Shown here: one piece after another, positions 8,809-18,431 of the stretch
Numbering within the stretch: the stretch's first letter is position 1
How the letters are laid out: every line of letters starts with the position of its first letter
Assembly: GCA_947457465.1 (NCBI GenBank)
Contig: CANGWB010000002.1
Span: 141,433-205,432, forward strand
DNA: 64,000 nucleotides
Direction: 5' to 3'
Origin: Chitinophagaceae bacterium
GTDB lineage: Bacteria > Bacteroidota > Bacteroidia > Chitinophagales > Chitinophagaceae
Made by a program: the position numbers and the translations under genes
The notes under the pieces: model-generated
Seen by the model: the letters and a program-made list of their open reading frames with translations, nothing else
What the model was told of the DNA's origin: nothing
The model's database searches: none

Positions 8809-10401
8809 ATGAAACGCTCTACTCTTATACTTGGTACACTTGCGCTGTTGACATTGGGCTCCTGTAAGAAGGATTTTTTGGATATACGTCCCCAGCAAAG
8901 TGTCTTCACATCTGACGTTTTCTCCAGCCTTTCCACGGCCCGAGCAGCTGTCAATGGTCTTTATTCACAGATGCAGTCTTACAGCTATTATGGCCGGGAT
9001 GCACATGTTATCCCGGAGATCCTTTCAGATAACGCCACCCGTAGTATCAAATCCGGAAATCGGTACACCGGTATGAACACCATGACTCATGCTGCTACCG
9101 ATGCGAACGTAGGCAGAATGTGGGATCAGATCTATCGTACGGTGATCAATGCCAATGCCATTATTGATAATGAAGAAAAGTTGCGAAACGTAGTTGCGCC
9201 ACTCGAATTGCCGGAACTGACTCAATTAGTGGGAGAGGCCTATGCCGTACGAGCACTGGCTTATTTCGATCTGGCGAAATTCTTTTCTCGTCCGTTGAAA
9301 TTCACAGCAGACGGTTCTCATCTCTGCGTGCCATTGGTATTGAAACAGCCTACTACGGTTGGCGAACTCACCTATCCGGCTCGTAATACGGCAGCCGAAG
9401 TGTATGCACAGATCGACCGAGATCTCACCGCTGCACTTGAGCGACTGCCCCAGAATGGAAATGTGATCGTGAGCGGTGCAGAAAATGCAAACTGGTTCCG
9501 CGTGCGATTGAATAGATGGTCTGCACTCGGACTGAAAACACGCGTCGCCATTTACAAAGAGGATTGGACGACTGCCGCTGCTATTGCCACGGAAGTGATC
9601 AATTCAGGACGCTATACACTCTATCCCTTTGCCAGCATGGTGCAGGATTTCCGGACACCGGGCAACGCAGAGGCGATGTTCGAAGTGGTGAATAATACAA
9701 ATGACAATCCGGGTACAGACGGACTCGCTTATCTCAGCAGCCAGCAAGGTTATGGCGAACTATTGGCCACCCGTCAATCGATGAATCGTCAGACTGGTAC
9801 CACAGCCAGTACATTCAGAGGTTTATATGATGCGTACAGCGCATCCGACGTGCGCCGCCAGTTCATTCCGCTGGGAAATCGTAATTCTGTCGGTGGAGAG
9901 ATCAATGTTCCGCTCGCCCAGAAATATGTCAACATTTCCACCTATCAAGAGAATCTGAAGATCATTCGTTTCGCAGAAATGTATCTCTCGCGTGCAGAGG
10001 CGAATGCTCGTCTCGCATTGCAAAATGCAGATGCTGCTGCCCTCACTTCATCTGTTGCTGATCTGAACCTGCTGCGCAATCGTCGGGATACTGCCACCGT
10101 GAGTCGCCCGTTGAACGTGGCATTATCAGGAACACCGCCTGCTGGTTCGATCTCCTTGCCGGCCTATTTGGACACCATGATGTTGGAACGTCGTCGTGAG
10201 TTCGCACTGGAAGGGCAGCGGCTATTCGACTTGAATCGTACACGGACTAACTATGTGAAGATCAGTACTGCGGGCAGTGCAACCTCTCGCTTGATCGAAT
10301 ACAATGTAGCACCTACTTCATTTTTCAATCGCACGATTCTTCCAATCCCGAATGGTGAGTTAGCCGTTAATCCGAACCTTCTTCAAAACCCCGGATTCTA
10401 A
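8809..10401 (+). CDS. SusD/RagB-family nutrient-binding lipoprotein
   Basis: Surface lipoprotein lid that binds the substrate over its SusC partner; 530 aa. The lipobox LGSC places the lipidated Cys near residue 21, followed by KKDFLDIRPQ, the standard SusD start. TPR-like helices follow, with AYAVRALAYFDLAKFF near 150, and RFAEMYLSRAEA and ERRREFALEGQRLFDLNR in the C-terminal half. ATGs at 8803 and 8809 are both possible; 8809 gives the usual short lipoprotein signal. The stop codon overlaps the next start (TAATG). Confidence 0.95.
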   Translation: MKRSTLILGTLALLTLGSCKKDFLDIRPQQSVFTSDVFSSLSTARAAVNGLYSQMQSYSYYGRDAHVIPEILSDNATRSIKSGNRYTGMNTMTHAATDANVGRMWDQIYRTVINANAIIDNEEKLRNVVAPLELPELTQLVGEAYAVRALAYFDLAKFFSRPLKFTADGSHLCVPLVLKQPTTVGELTYPARNTAAEVYAQIDRDLTAALERLPQNGNVIVSGAENANWFRVRLNRWSALGLKTRVAIYKEDWTTAAAIATEVINSGRYTLYPFASMVQDFRTPGNAEAMFEVVNNTNDNPGTDGLAYLSSQQGYGELLATRQSMNRQTGTTASTFRGLYDAYSASDVRRQFIPLGNRNSVGGEINVPLAQKYVNISTYQENLKIIRFAEMYLSRAEANARLALQNADAAALTSSVADLNLLRNRRDTATVSRPLNVALSGTPPAGSISLPAYLDTMMLERRREFALEGQRLFDLNRTRTNYVKISTAGSATSRLIEYNVAPTSFFNRTILPIPNGELAVNPNLLQNPGF

Positions 10402-11288
10402 TGATGATCCGCTCCGTCATATTGTTCCTTCTAAGTGTAGCCGTCATTTCTTTAGGGGCGCAACCGGATCTGCAAAAAGCAGGTAAGCAGTCATTCATAT
10501 TTGACGGTGCTGCCTCTGTTCGGGCAAAGCCTATACAGGTTTGGTATTACAGTCCGACCAGCCGCCCCGATACCTTGCCCATCTTGATCATGTTGCATGG
10601 GGCAGAGCGTAATGCGTCCGGTTATTTGGATCAATGGATACCCGTTGCCGAACTGCATCAGTATGTGGTGGTGGCGCCGGAATTCTCCAAAGAGGATTAT
10701 GGTGGTGCTGCGCGGTACAATAGCGGAAACGTGTGGAATGAAAAGATCGGAAAATTGAATCCGGAAGATACCTGGACCTTCTCATCCATTGAACCGCTCT
10801 ATGATTATGTACGCGGACTGACGAATAATGGATTCCCCGGTTATTACCTCAGTGGTCATTCTGCCGGTTCGCAATTTGTACACCGGTTTCTTTATATGGT
10901 TCCTCAGAACCGAGCCATGCGTGTTGCCATTTCCAACGCCGGCTGGTACACGTTTCCAGACAGAAAGCGTGATTTTCCGTTCGGGCTGAATAATGTACCG
11001 GTAGGTGACGATCACCTGAAAAAACTCTACTCGAAAGAAGTCTTCGTTGTATTGGGTGAGGCCGATACAGCCACCAACAGCACGAATTATAATAAAGGAC
11101 CTGAATACGATTGGCAGGGTACGGGCCGATTTCAACGCGGACAATCTTTTTATGCAGCATCGGAACAACTGGCTGGTTCGCTTCGCACCCCTTTTAGATG
11201 GAAACTGATCACGCTGCCGGGCGTAGCGCATTCCAATGCTTCTACAGCCAAAGCTATCGGCGCTTTATTTAAAATGAACCTTCGCTGA
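10401..11288 (+). CDS. Secreted alpha/beta-hydrolase esterase
   Basis: A 295-residue protein with a signal peptide (MMIRSVILFLLSVAVISLGAQ) and an alpha/beta-hydrolase fold of the PHB-depolymerase/feruloyl-esterase type. LIMLHGAERN supplies the oxyanion-hole region near residue 65 and GHSAG carries the nucleophile Ser154. A late His candidate lies in GVAHSNAS; the acid residue may be the Asp in VVLGEADTATN. It overlaps the SusD stop by one base and is followed 4 nt later by a symporter gene, so it belongs to the same operon. An esterase acting on the SusCD cargo is the likely role; the ester is unknown. Confidence 0.82.
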   Translation: MMIRSVILFLLSVAVISLGAQPDLQKAGKQSFIFDGAASVRAKPIQVWYYSPTSRPDTLPILIMLHGAERNASGYLDQWIPVAELHQYVVVAPEFSKEDYGGAARYNSGNVWNEKIGKLNPEDTWTFSSIEPLYDYVRGLTNNGFPGYYLSGHSAGSQFVHRFLYMVPQNRAMRVAISNAGWYTFPDRKRDFPFGLNNVPVGDDHLKKLYSKEVFVVLGEADTATNSTNYNKGPEYDWQGTGRFQRGQSFYAASEQLAGSLRTPFRWKLITLPGVAHSNASTAKAIGALFKMNLR

Positions 11289-11292
11289 CACA

Positions 11293-12522
11293 ATGCGGAA
11301 ACGTTTGAAAAATATTATCGGCACACTGACCTTCTGGGTACTCACCGCCATTTTTGCCGGTGCGATGCTGGGGCATTTTTCACCCGACATGGGTGTGGCC
11401 ATGGAGCCGTTAGGTAAACAATTCATAAATATTGTTAAGCTATTCATTAACCCCATCATTTTCCTGACGATCGTAATCGGTGTGAGTGGAATGGGAGACC
11501 TCAAGCAAGTTGGACGGGTAGGAGGGAAGGCGATTATTTACTTTGAGGTTGTTACCACGCTGGCTTTGTTCATCGGTGTTGTCGTGGCGCATTTCGTTCA
11601 ACCGGGTGCGGACGTTGATACCTCAACCGCAGCCGCTACACAAGTTTCAACGTTTCAACAGCGTGCATCGGATTTTTCCTGGCTCAAATTCCTCAAAGAA
11701 AACCTGACGATACAAGTGTTGTTGTTATCGATCGTGTCAGGTGTGATACTCAGCCGCTATTCGGGTAAGGAGCAAGTGATCAAACCTCTGAAAAAAGCTT
11801 CGGGTTATGTATTCAAGGCCTTGCATTGGGTGATGTACGCAGCACCTATCGGTGCGTTTGGTGGCATGGCCTTCACCATCGGTAAATACGGGATCGATAC
11901 GTTGATCCCTTTGGCTAAACTCATGGTCTCCGTTTATCTCACCATGTTCGTTTTCATTTTTGCTGTGATGGGCGGAATCCTTTGGTACTACAAAGTATCC
12001 CTGATCAAATTCCTGAGTTATATACGGGAGGAGTTGCTCATCGTGTTGGGTACATCCTCCTCGGAAGCCGCGCTACCTTCTCTGATGGAAAAGCTGGAAG
12101 AGATGGGTTGTTCCAAACCGGTGGTGGGATTGGTTGTACCTGCCGGCTATTCTTTCAATCTGGATGGCACCACTATCTATTTGTCGATGGCCGTATTGTT
12201 TCTGGCGCAGGCATTCCAGGTAGATCTTACGCCCGAGCAAATGCTTTACATCACGGGGGTGTTGATGGTCACGTCTAAGGGCGCCGCCGGTGTTACCGGA
12301 AGCGGCTTTGTGGTGCTGGCTTCCACGCTCACGGCCGTACAGGTAATTCCCGTCTACGGATTGGCACTGCTGCTGGGCGTAGATCGTTTCATGTCGGAGG
12401 CCCGTGCCATTACCAATTTCATCGGCAATGGTGTAGCTGCGATCTTCCTGGCCAATCAGGAAAAAGCATTCGACCGAAAAAAAATGAATAAGGCTTTTCG
12501 CATTCATGAAAGCCACTTATAA
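11293..12522 (+). CDS. Dicarboxylate/amino-acid:cation symporter (DAACS family)
   Basis: Inner-membrane Na+/H+-coupled carrier of the GltP/DctA type, 409 aa with about eight membrane helices. Family marks include the serine-rich loop in GTSSSEAALPSLMEKLEEMG, the SFNLDGTTIYLSMAVLFLAQ segment (substrate and cation site), and GVTGSGFVVLASTL. A near-C-terminal FMSEARAITNFIGNGVAAIF also matches. It is the last gene of the SusC-SusD-esterase operon (4-nt gap), which suggests that the acid released by the esterase, or an amino acid, is taken up here. Substrate specificity between dicarboxylate and glutamate/aspartate cannot be decided by eye. Confidence 0.92.
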   Translation: MRKRLKNIIGTLTFWVLTAIFAGAMLGHFSPDMGVAMEPLGKQFINIVKLFINPIIFLTIVIGVSGMGDLKQVGRVGGKAIIYFEVVTTLALFIGVVVAHFVQPGADVDTSTAAATQVSTFQQRASDFSWLKFLKENLTIQVLLLSIVSGVILSRYSGKEQVIKPLKKASGYVFKALHWVMYAAPIGAFGGMAFTIGKYGIDTLIPLAKLMVSVYLTMFVFIFAVMGGILWYYKVSLIKFLSYIREELLIVLGTSSSEAALPSLMEKLEEMGCSKPVVGLVVPAGYSFNLDGTTIYLSMAVLFLAQAFQVDLTPEQMLYITGVLMVTSKGAAGVTGSGFVVLASTLTAVQVIPVYGLALLLGVDRFMSEARAITNFIGNGVAAIFLANQEKAFDRKKMNKAFRIHESHL

Positions 12523-12558
12523 AATAGTTCAATCATAACCGAAACAAAATCGATCGCC

Positions 12559-15500
12559 ATGTTCCAACGCTTTTTTAATCGCTTCTACACGCTCCTGTTG
12601 TTTGTTTCACTGATCGGTAGTGCTGCACAGGCTCAGTCTGTGATCTTCTCTGAGAATGTTGGTGTTCCATCAGCAACTACATTGGTCAATGCCTACACCG
12701 GTTGGCAGAATAACGGATTGCTGACATTTACCAATGGAGGTCAGCCTACTACTTCTGATGCTCGAACCAGTAATGCTTCTTCCGGATATGCTGGGGCTTC
12801 CGGAGGTGGAAATGTTTTCTTCACGGGTGTAGGTAGTGCTGTCGTTGGATTTGCGATCGAAGGGATCAACGTATCAAATTATGTGAATCTTACGCTAGAC
12901 TACGCCTACCGGAAGGAATCTTCAACGGCACATGCACCTTTTGCAGTAGACTATTGGAATGGTACGGCATGGGTGAGCGTGGCTAGTACAGCAGCAAACT
13001 TGTTCAATGAAGCCACAACTGCAGCCACCGGCTGGTATCTGGCCAAAACATTATCGCTGCCGGCTGCCGCACAAATAAATGGTTTGAAACTTCGTTTCAC
13101 TCGTACAGGTACCAATACTCTTACCATTCGTATCGATGATATCGTATTGAAGGGTATTGATGCCAGCGGACCGGTGATCATTCCTACCACTTCCTCTTTC
13201 AACGGTTCATTCGAAGTCATCAATGTAGGTAGCTCCTCAGCTTCCTCCAGCTTCACAGTGCAGGGCGCTAACCTGACAACTCCTTTGGTGGTTACGCCAC
13301 CTGCCGGATTTGAAATTCGCACAGGCACCAACGCATTCTCTACGAATCCCATTTCATTTACGCCCGCTGCTGGTGCCGTTCCGGTTACAAGCATCGATGT
13401 TCGATTTACGCCGCCTGCATACAACCGGTATACCGGTAATATTACGTGCACGTCAGCCGGTGCAACTACCATCAACGTACCGGTATCCGGAAACGGTGCC
13501 ATTAAGAATATCGCTGTTGGAAACTGGAGCAGTCCTTCAACTTGGGATGGCGGAATCGTACCCAACGCCACTCAAAATGTCTATATCAATAGTGCATTTC
13601 CGGTAACGATCGATATACCCAATGCGGAATGTAAAACGATCGACTTTGACGCAGTTGGTACGAGTGGACTGCTTATCATGGGTTCGTCAACCAGTGGCCT
13701 GGATGTATATGGGGATTTCAATTTGGGTAATACGACTCAAATGGTTTTCAATACATGGCCAGCAGGCGCTAAGCTCCGCTTTAAAGGCAATGCGGCTACG
13801 CAAACCATAACTGGGTTGAATACAGGAACCACGAACTCAGCCGGAATCATGGAGTTGGTCGTCGACAAGTCTACCGGAAAACTCACCACACCTGGGAACA
13901 ATAGTAAACTGACGATTGGAACGTCTCTGGAGGTTGTATCTGGAACATTTGAACTGGGACTGGCAGATGATATTTTCGGTCGCGATCAGGCAGGTGCTAC
14001 TACATTGCCTACTATTACAATCCAGTCTGCCGGCACATTCACCATTGTGTCTGGTGGCGCTTCACAGATCAATGCCGGATCCGGATCCGCTAGTGGCAAG
14101 ATCGGAAAACTGACAATCCTCGGAACGGCTGAATTGTCCACTACTAGCAGTGTTGGTATACAGTTTTCTGACGTTGATGTTGAATCAGGGGGCACACTAC
14201 GTTTGATGCCGAACTGGTTCACGAGCAGTACCATTGGCTTCAATTCCGGAACGATAACGGTCAAATCCGGAGGCACGTTGCGCTATTCCACTACCAGTAC
14301 TGTTCTTTGGAGTACCGCCTCGGCTGTAATCATGAATGATGGAAGTATCCTCAATATCACAACTATTACAGCTCCTACCTTGGCGCCTACTTTTACAGAC
14401 AACGGAGCCACCTGGCGCTACAATTTTGCCGGTAATCAGGATGGAGTTGGCATCTCTGCACGGAGCGTTAAAAATCTTGAACTATCCGGTGGTGGCATCA
14501 AGACACTCGCCGCTGCAGTAACAGTGAATGGACTATTGTCAATCACTGAAACATCCAGCCTCAGTTTGGGTGCCGGTACACTAACCTACGGCTCCGGCGC
14601 TACGCTGCAATATGGAAGTGCTACTCAAGTGGATGCACAAACCACCAGTATAAATGAATGGCCGGCTACCGGTTCTGTTCCTCCAAATGTGAAAGTGCAA
14701 AACACTGGCGGACTCACACTGGATGCAAGTAAGACGATCTCCGGCAACCTAGAGTTAGCTGGCGGTATTGTTACACTTGGTAATAATTCCCTCTCGGTTG
14801 CCAGTGTTACAGGTGGTTCCGCTTCTAATTACGTAGCTACAACTGGTACGGGTGTATTCACTGTACAATCAGTGGGCAGTACTTCTGTCAATTTTCCTGT
14901 AGGAAATGGATCTTACACACCTATGACCATCAGTAACAGCGGTGCATCAGATGATCTGTCTGTGAATGTTTCCTTCGGAACACCCTGTGATGTGAACGCG
15001 CTGAATAGCGTCAACCGAGTATGGACCCTCACAGAAGGAACACCGGGTGGAAGTAATGCCACAATCGGATTCCAGTGGAATGCCGCAGAAGAGAACTTCG
15101 GATTTACACGCAGTATGATCAATGCGGTCCGTTGCAACGGCGCAGCGGTCGATCTGGTAGGACAAGCAGCGCCCGCATCAGGAAGCGGACCTTATACAGG
15201 TTCGATCAGTGGGGTGACGGCATTCGGTCCTTTCGGCATCACCAACAGCGTCAATGATATTTCCTTGACCGCATTGGTTGCTCCTGTTGACGGCGGTTGT
15301 AAGACATCAACTGAAACAGTTACAGTAACCATCAAGAATAACAGCAGCTTTCCAGTCGACCTTAGCAAGAATAACGTAACGGTTTCCGTAGCTACAACCG
15401 GAGGATATAACAGTACAGTTGTGTTGAATACGGGTACACTGCTTGCTAATGGTACTCAAAATGTGACTCTGCCTGCTACCATCGACATGAGTGCTGGAGG

Positions 15501-18372
15501 CAGTTTCACATTCAACGCATCTGCAACGATCCCAGGTGACGTGAATACAGCCAATGACGCACTCGCTGCTGTTACCCTCACGGCTTCTGCGCAACCAACG
15601 GCTTCGATCAGCTATGCCGGTACATCCTATTGCGCCAGCTTGGTTGGAGCTCAACCCGTCACTTTTACCGGTACAACCGGGGGAACCTTTAGTTCAACTG
15701 CTGGTCTTACTCTTGATGTAGCTACCGGATCAGTAACACCTTCCAGCAGTACAGCCGGTGCTTATACAGTAACCTATTCCATCGCTGCGGTCAATGGCTG
15801 TAATGCCGTTTCTGTTACGGCGCCTGTGGTAATCAATGCACTTCGTGATGCTTCATTCAATTACGGCGCAACCAATACCTTCTGTCAGACCGGAAGCAAT
15901 CCAACAGCTACCATTACGGGAACGAGCGGCGGAATATTTACTTCAGCTCCTGCTGGATTATCGATCGATGCAACCACCGGCGCAATCAACCTAGCTGCCA
16001 GTGCATTGAATTCATATACGGTTACCTATACTACACCCGGACCTTGTGCTGAGTCACTCACGCTCAACATCGCGGTAACAAGTGCTCCGTCTGCAAACTT
16101 TACGTATGCCAATACATCTTATTGTAGCAACGGTACAAACCCGACACCGGTATTCGGAGCCGGTGCGAGCGGTGGCGTATTCAGTGCCATACCTGCAGGC
16201 CTTTCAATCAACCCTTCGACCGGAGAGATCAACCTGTCAGCTAGTACGCCCGGAACATACACAGTGAATAATTCGATCGCTGCATCAGGTGGCTGTGCAT
16301 CTGCATCTGCTAATGCAACCATCACTGTTACTGCATTGCCACAGGCCTCTATCAGTTACGCCGGTGCTCCCTATTGCATCGGTAATACCAGCAATCAATC
16401 TGCTACACTGAGCGGAACCACGGGTGGTACATTCACTTCGTCACCAACTGGTCTTTCGATCAGCTCATCAACCGGTGCCGTGCTCCCCTCGGGCAGCACT
16501 CCTGGCACTTATACAGTTAGCTATACCCTTGCAGCAGGAGGTGGTTGTCCGGCTGTTACAGCAACGACTTCACTGATCATAAATCCACTTCCGGCAGCCA
16601 GTGTTTCTTATAGCGGTTCCCCTTTCTGTAATTCAGTGTCTGCTCCTCAGTCTGTCACTCAAACCGGCACATTGGGTGGAGCCTATAGTGCTGCTCCTGT
16701 AGGATTGTCCATCGACCCAACGACGGGATCGATCACACCTTCTGCCAGTACGCCAGGCACCTATACTGTAACCTATTCTGTTGCGGCCACTGGAGGATGC
16801 GCTGCATTGAATGTTACCACATCCGTTACGATCACTGCCACACCTAGTGCAACATTCTCCTATGCAGGAACACCATTCTGTGCCTCTCTCACTACTGCGC
16901 AGGCAGTTTCCCTGACAGGTACATCAGGCGGTGTTTTCAGTGCACCAGCCGGATTGGTCATCAATGCTTCTACAGGGGCCATCACACCATCTGCCAGCAC
17001 ACCGGTTACATACACCGTAACGTATAGTATTGGGGCATCCGGTGGATGTGCTGCGTTCTCTACGACATCGAATGTCACGATCACGGCGGTACCTCAGGCC
17101 TCTATACTCTATGCTTCATCGCCTTTCTGTACAACGGTGACCACCCCTCAACCAGTTAGCCTCACGGGCGTGGGAGGGGGTGCCTATAGTGCAAGTCCGG
17201 CTGGATTGAACCTGAATATCAACATCGGAACGATCGCTCCTTCTACCAGCACGCCTGGTTCTTATACCGTCAGTTACACCATTCCTGCTATTGCCGGTTG
17301 TCCGACTCGTGATGTAACGACACCGGTAACGATCACTCCTGCACCGACAGCCACCATCAGTTACACAGCTACTCCTTATTGTCAAGGTAGCGGATTGGCC
17401 ACCGTAACAAGAACAGGTTCTTCGGGCGGTGCATATAGTTCAACAGCAGGTCTTGTGATCAATGCTTCTACCGGCGAGATCAATCTGAATACGAGTACAC
17501 CGGGGACATACACCGTTACGTATTCGATCGCGGCAAGTGGCGGTTGTGCCGCCTTCAGCACCACTGCAACGATCACCATCAATGCGCTTTCTCTAGCAGC
17601 CACTAGTGCAACTGTTACGCCTACCAGCTTCTGCGGTCCTACAAACATCACGCTCCGCACAGTCGGCGGTACGCTTGCACCCGGTGCCAGCTGGGTATGG
17701 TACAGCGGATCCTGTGGTGGTACACGTGTCGGTACCGGTGCTACATTGGCGTTGACCGGCATAAGCGCAACTACTACTTATTTCGTTCGTGCAGAGGGTG
17801 GAACCTGTGCCAATTCTGCTTGCGTATCTACAACCGTAACGATCAATACTGTACCAACGATTCAGATCGATGTACTGGGAGATACCAGCTTGTTGCCGGG
17901 TAGGACCTGTACGCTGATCGCAACAGCCAATCCGTTGAATGCAGCCAACACATTCGCTTGGTTCCTCAATGGTACTCAGGTTACAGGTGCTACTGCCAGT
18001 TCACTGATCGTGGATGTTGACAAAGTCGGATTGTACACGGTACGGGTCACTACACCGAGTGGATGCAGTACTACCTCTGTCGGACGACGAATCAATGCGG
18101 CCGCTTCGGCCCAGGTATGGATCGCGCCGAATCCGAGCACCGGACGATTCCAGGTGCGTTTCTACTCGCGCGCGACCGTATTCAATTTCAAGCGAACCTT
18201 GCTTGTATACGATACACGTGGTGTGCTGGTACATTCCGTTACCGTACCGATCACCGGTCCGTATAGCACCATCGATGTCGACCTGACCGCTAAACCAAGA
18301 GGCATGTACTTCTTGTTCCTGCGTAAGGAGAATGAGGAGAAACTCGGGGCGGGACGCATCTTCTTGTATTGA
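12559..18372 (+). CDS. Giant secreted multidomain protein with T9SS sorting domain
   Basis: A 1,937-residue surface or secreted protein. A signal peptide (to about residue 26) is followed by a beta-sandwich domain (to about 210) and a T9SS-associated Ig-like region (about 215-315). A G8-like stretch comes next (GNWSSPSTWDGGIVPNATQN, about 322-345), then a long beta-helix-like part. Eight tandem ~83-residue Ig/PKD-like repeats start at residue 1015, each with SY-G-PYC, TGT-GG-FS, STG-I-PS and TPGTYTVTYS-A-GGC. One more Ig-like domain follows, then a type A C-terminal sorting domain (IAPNPSTGRF near 1855, ending KLGAGRIFLY). Type IX secretion would cleave the last ~85 residues. Likely an adhesin or matrix protein; no catalytic domain seen. 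Confidence 0.9.
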   Translation: MFQRFFNRFYTLLLFVSLIGSAAQAQSVIFSENVGVPSATTLVNAYTGWQNNGLLTFTNGGQPTTSDARTSNASSGYAGASGGGNVFFTGVGSAVVGFAIEGINVSNYVNLTLDYAYRKESSTAHAPFAVDYWNGTAWVSVASTAANLFNEATTAATGWYLAKTLSLPAAAQINGLKLRFTRTGTNTLTIRIDDIVLKGIDASGPVIIPTTSSFNGSFEVINVGSSSASSSFTVQGANLTTPLVVTPPAGFEIRTGTNAFSTNPISFTPAAGAVPVTSIDVRFTPPAYNRYTGNITCTSAGATTINVPVSGNGAIKNIAVGNWSSPSTWDGGIVPNATQNVYINSAFPVTIDIPNAECKTIDFDAVGTSGLLIMGSSTSGLDVYGDFNLGNTTQMVFNTWPAGAKLRFKGNAATQTITGLNTGTTNSAGIMELVVDKSTGKLTTPGNNSKLTIGTSLEVVSGTFELGLADDIFGRDQAGATTLPTITIQSAGTFTIVSGGASQINAGSGSASGKIGKLTILGTAELSTTSSVGIQFSDVDVESGGTLRLMPNWFTSSTIGFNSGTITVKSGGTLRYSTTSTVLWSTASAVIMNDGSILNITTITAPTLAPTFTDNGATWRYNFAGNQDGVGISARSVKNLELSGGGIKTLAAAVTVNGLLSITETSSLSLGAGTLTYGSGATLQYGSATQVDAQTTSINEWPATGSVPPNVKVQNTGGLTLDASKTISGNLELAGGIVTLGNNSLSVASVTGGSASNYVATTGTGVFTVQSVGSTSVNFPVGNGSYTPMTISNSGASDDLSVNVSFGTPCDVNALNSVNRVWTLTEGTPGGSNATIGFQWNAAEENFGFTRSMINAVRCNGAAVDLVGQAAPASGSGPYTGSISGVTAFGPFGITNSVNDISLTALVAPVDGGCKTSTETVTVTIKNNSSFPVDLSKNNVTVSVATTGGYNSTVVLNTGTLLANGTQNVTLPATIDMSAGGSFTFNASATIPGDVNTANDALAAVTLTASAQPTASISYAGTSYCASLVGAQPVTFTGTTGGTFSSTAGLTLDVATGSVTPSSSTAGAYTVTYSIAAVNGCNAVSVTAPVVINALRDASFNYGATNTFCQTGSNPTATITGTSGGIFTSAPAGLSIDATTGAINLAASALNSYTVTYTTPGPCAESLTLNIAVTSAPSANFTYANTSYCSNGTNPTPVFGAGASGGVFSAIPAGLSINPSTGEINLSASTPGTYTVNNSIAASGGCASASANATITVTALPQASISYAGAPYCIGNTSNQSATLSGTTGGTFTSSPTGLSISSSTGAVLPSGSTPGTYTVSYTLAAGGGCPAVTATTSLIINPLPAASVSYSGSPFCNSVSAPQSVTQTGTLGGAYSAAPVGLSIDPTTGSITPSASTPGTYTVTYSVAATGGCAALNVTTSVTITATPSATFSYAGTPFCASLTTAQAVSLTGTSGGVFSAPAGLVINASTGAITPSASTPVTYTVTYSIGASGGCAAFSTTSNVTITAVPQASILYASSPFCTTVTTPQPVSLTGVGGGAYSASPAGLNLNINIGTIAPSTSTPGSYTVSYTIPAIAGCPTRDVTTPVTITPAPTATISYTATPYCQGSGLATVTRTGSSGGAYSSTAGLVINASTGEINLNTSTPGTYTVTYSIAASGGCAAFSTTATITINALSLAATSATVTPTSFCGPTNITLRTVGGTLAPGASWVWYSGSCGGTRVGTGATLALTGISATTTYFVRAEGGTCANSACVSTTVTINTVPTIQIDVLGDTSLLPGRTCTLIATANPLNAANTFAWFLNGTQVTGATASSLIVDVDKVGLYTVRVTTPSGCSTTSVGRRINAAASAQVWIAPNPSTGRFQVRFYSRATVFNFKRTLLVYDTRGVLVHSVTVPITGPYSTIDVDLTAKPRGMYFLFLRKENEEKLGAGRIFLY
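15601..17593 (+). repeat. Eight in-frame tandem repeats of ~249 bp in the giant T9SS protein
   Basis: Eight consecutive units of 81-86 codons, each starting near an ASISYAG/PYC motif and ending near a GGC-A---TT-VTI motif. Units are similar but not identical in DNA, so this is an old expansion rather than a fresh duplication. Each unit has two Cys about 60 residues apart, which could form an intra-domain disulfide. Confidence 0.9.
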
Positions 18373-18390
18373 TAAATGTTAATCCTACAT

Positions 18391-18418
18391 AAGCCGGGTC
18401 ATTGATCCGGCTTTTTTT
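18391..18418 (+). terminator. Rho-independent terminator after the giant T9SS gene
   Basis: AAGCCGG (18391-18397) pairs with CCGGCTT (18407-18413) across a short loop, followed by a run of T to 18418. It lies 19 nt after the giant gene's stop and just before the next start codon at 18432. Confidence 0.85.
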
Positions 18419-18431
18419 ATACCTTGTTTTC

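Noticed and set aside
12951..13571. Minus-strand open frame opposite the giant T9SS gene
   Set aside because: Shadow of the real plus-strand gene; low-complexity translation and no family.
15601..17593. Regularly spaced repeats as a CRISPR array
   Set aside because: Units are ~249 bp, in frame and inside a continuous coding sequence; no short repeat/spacer pattern and no cas genes.
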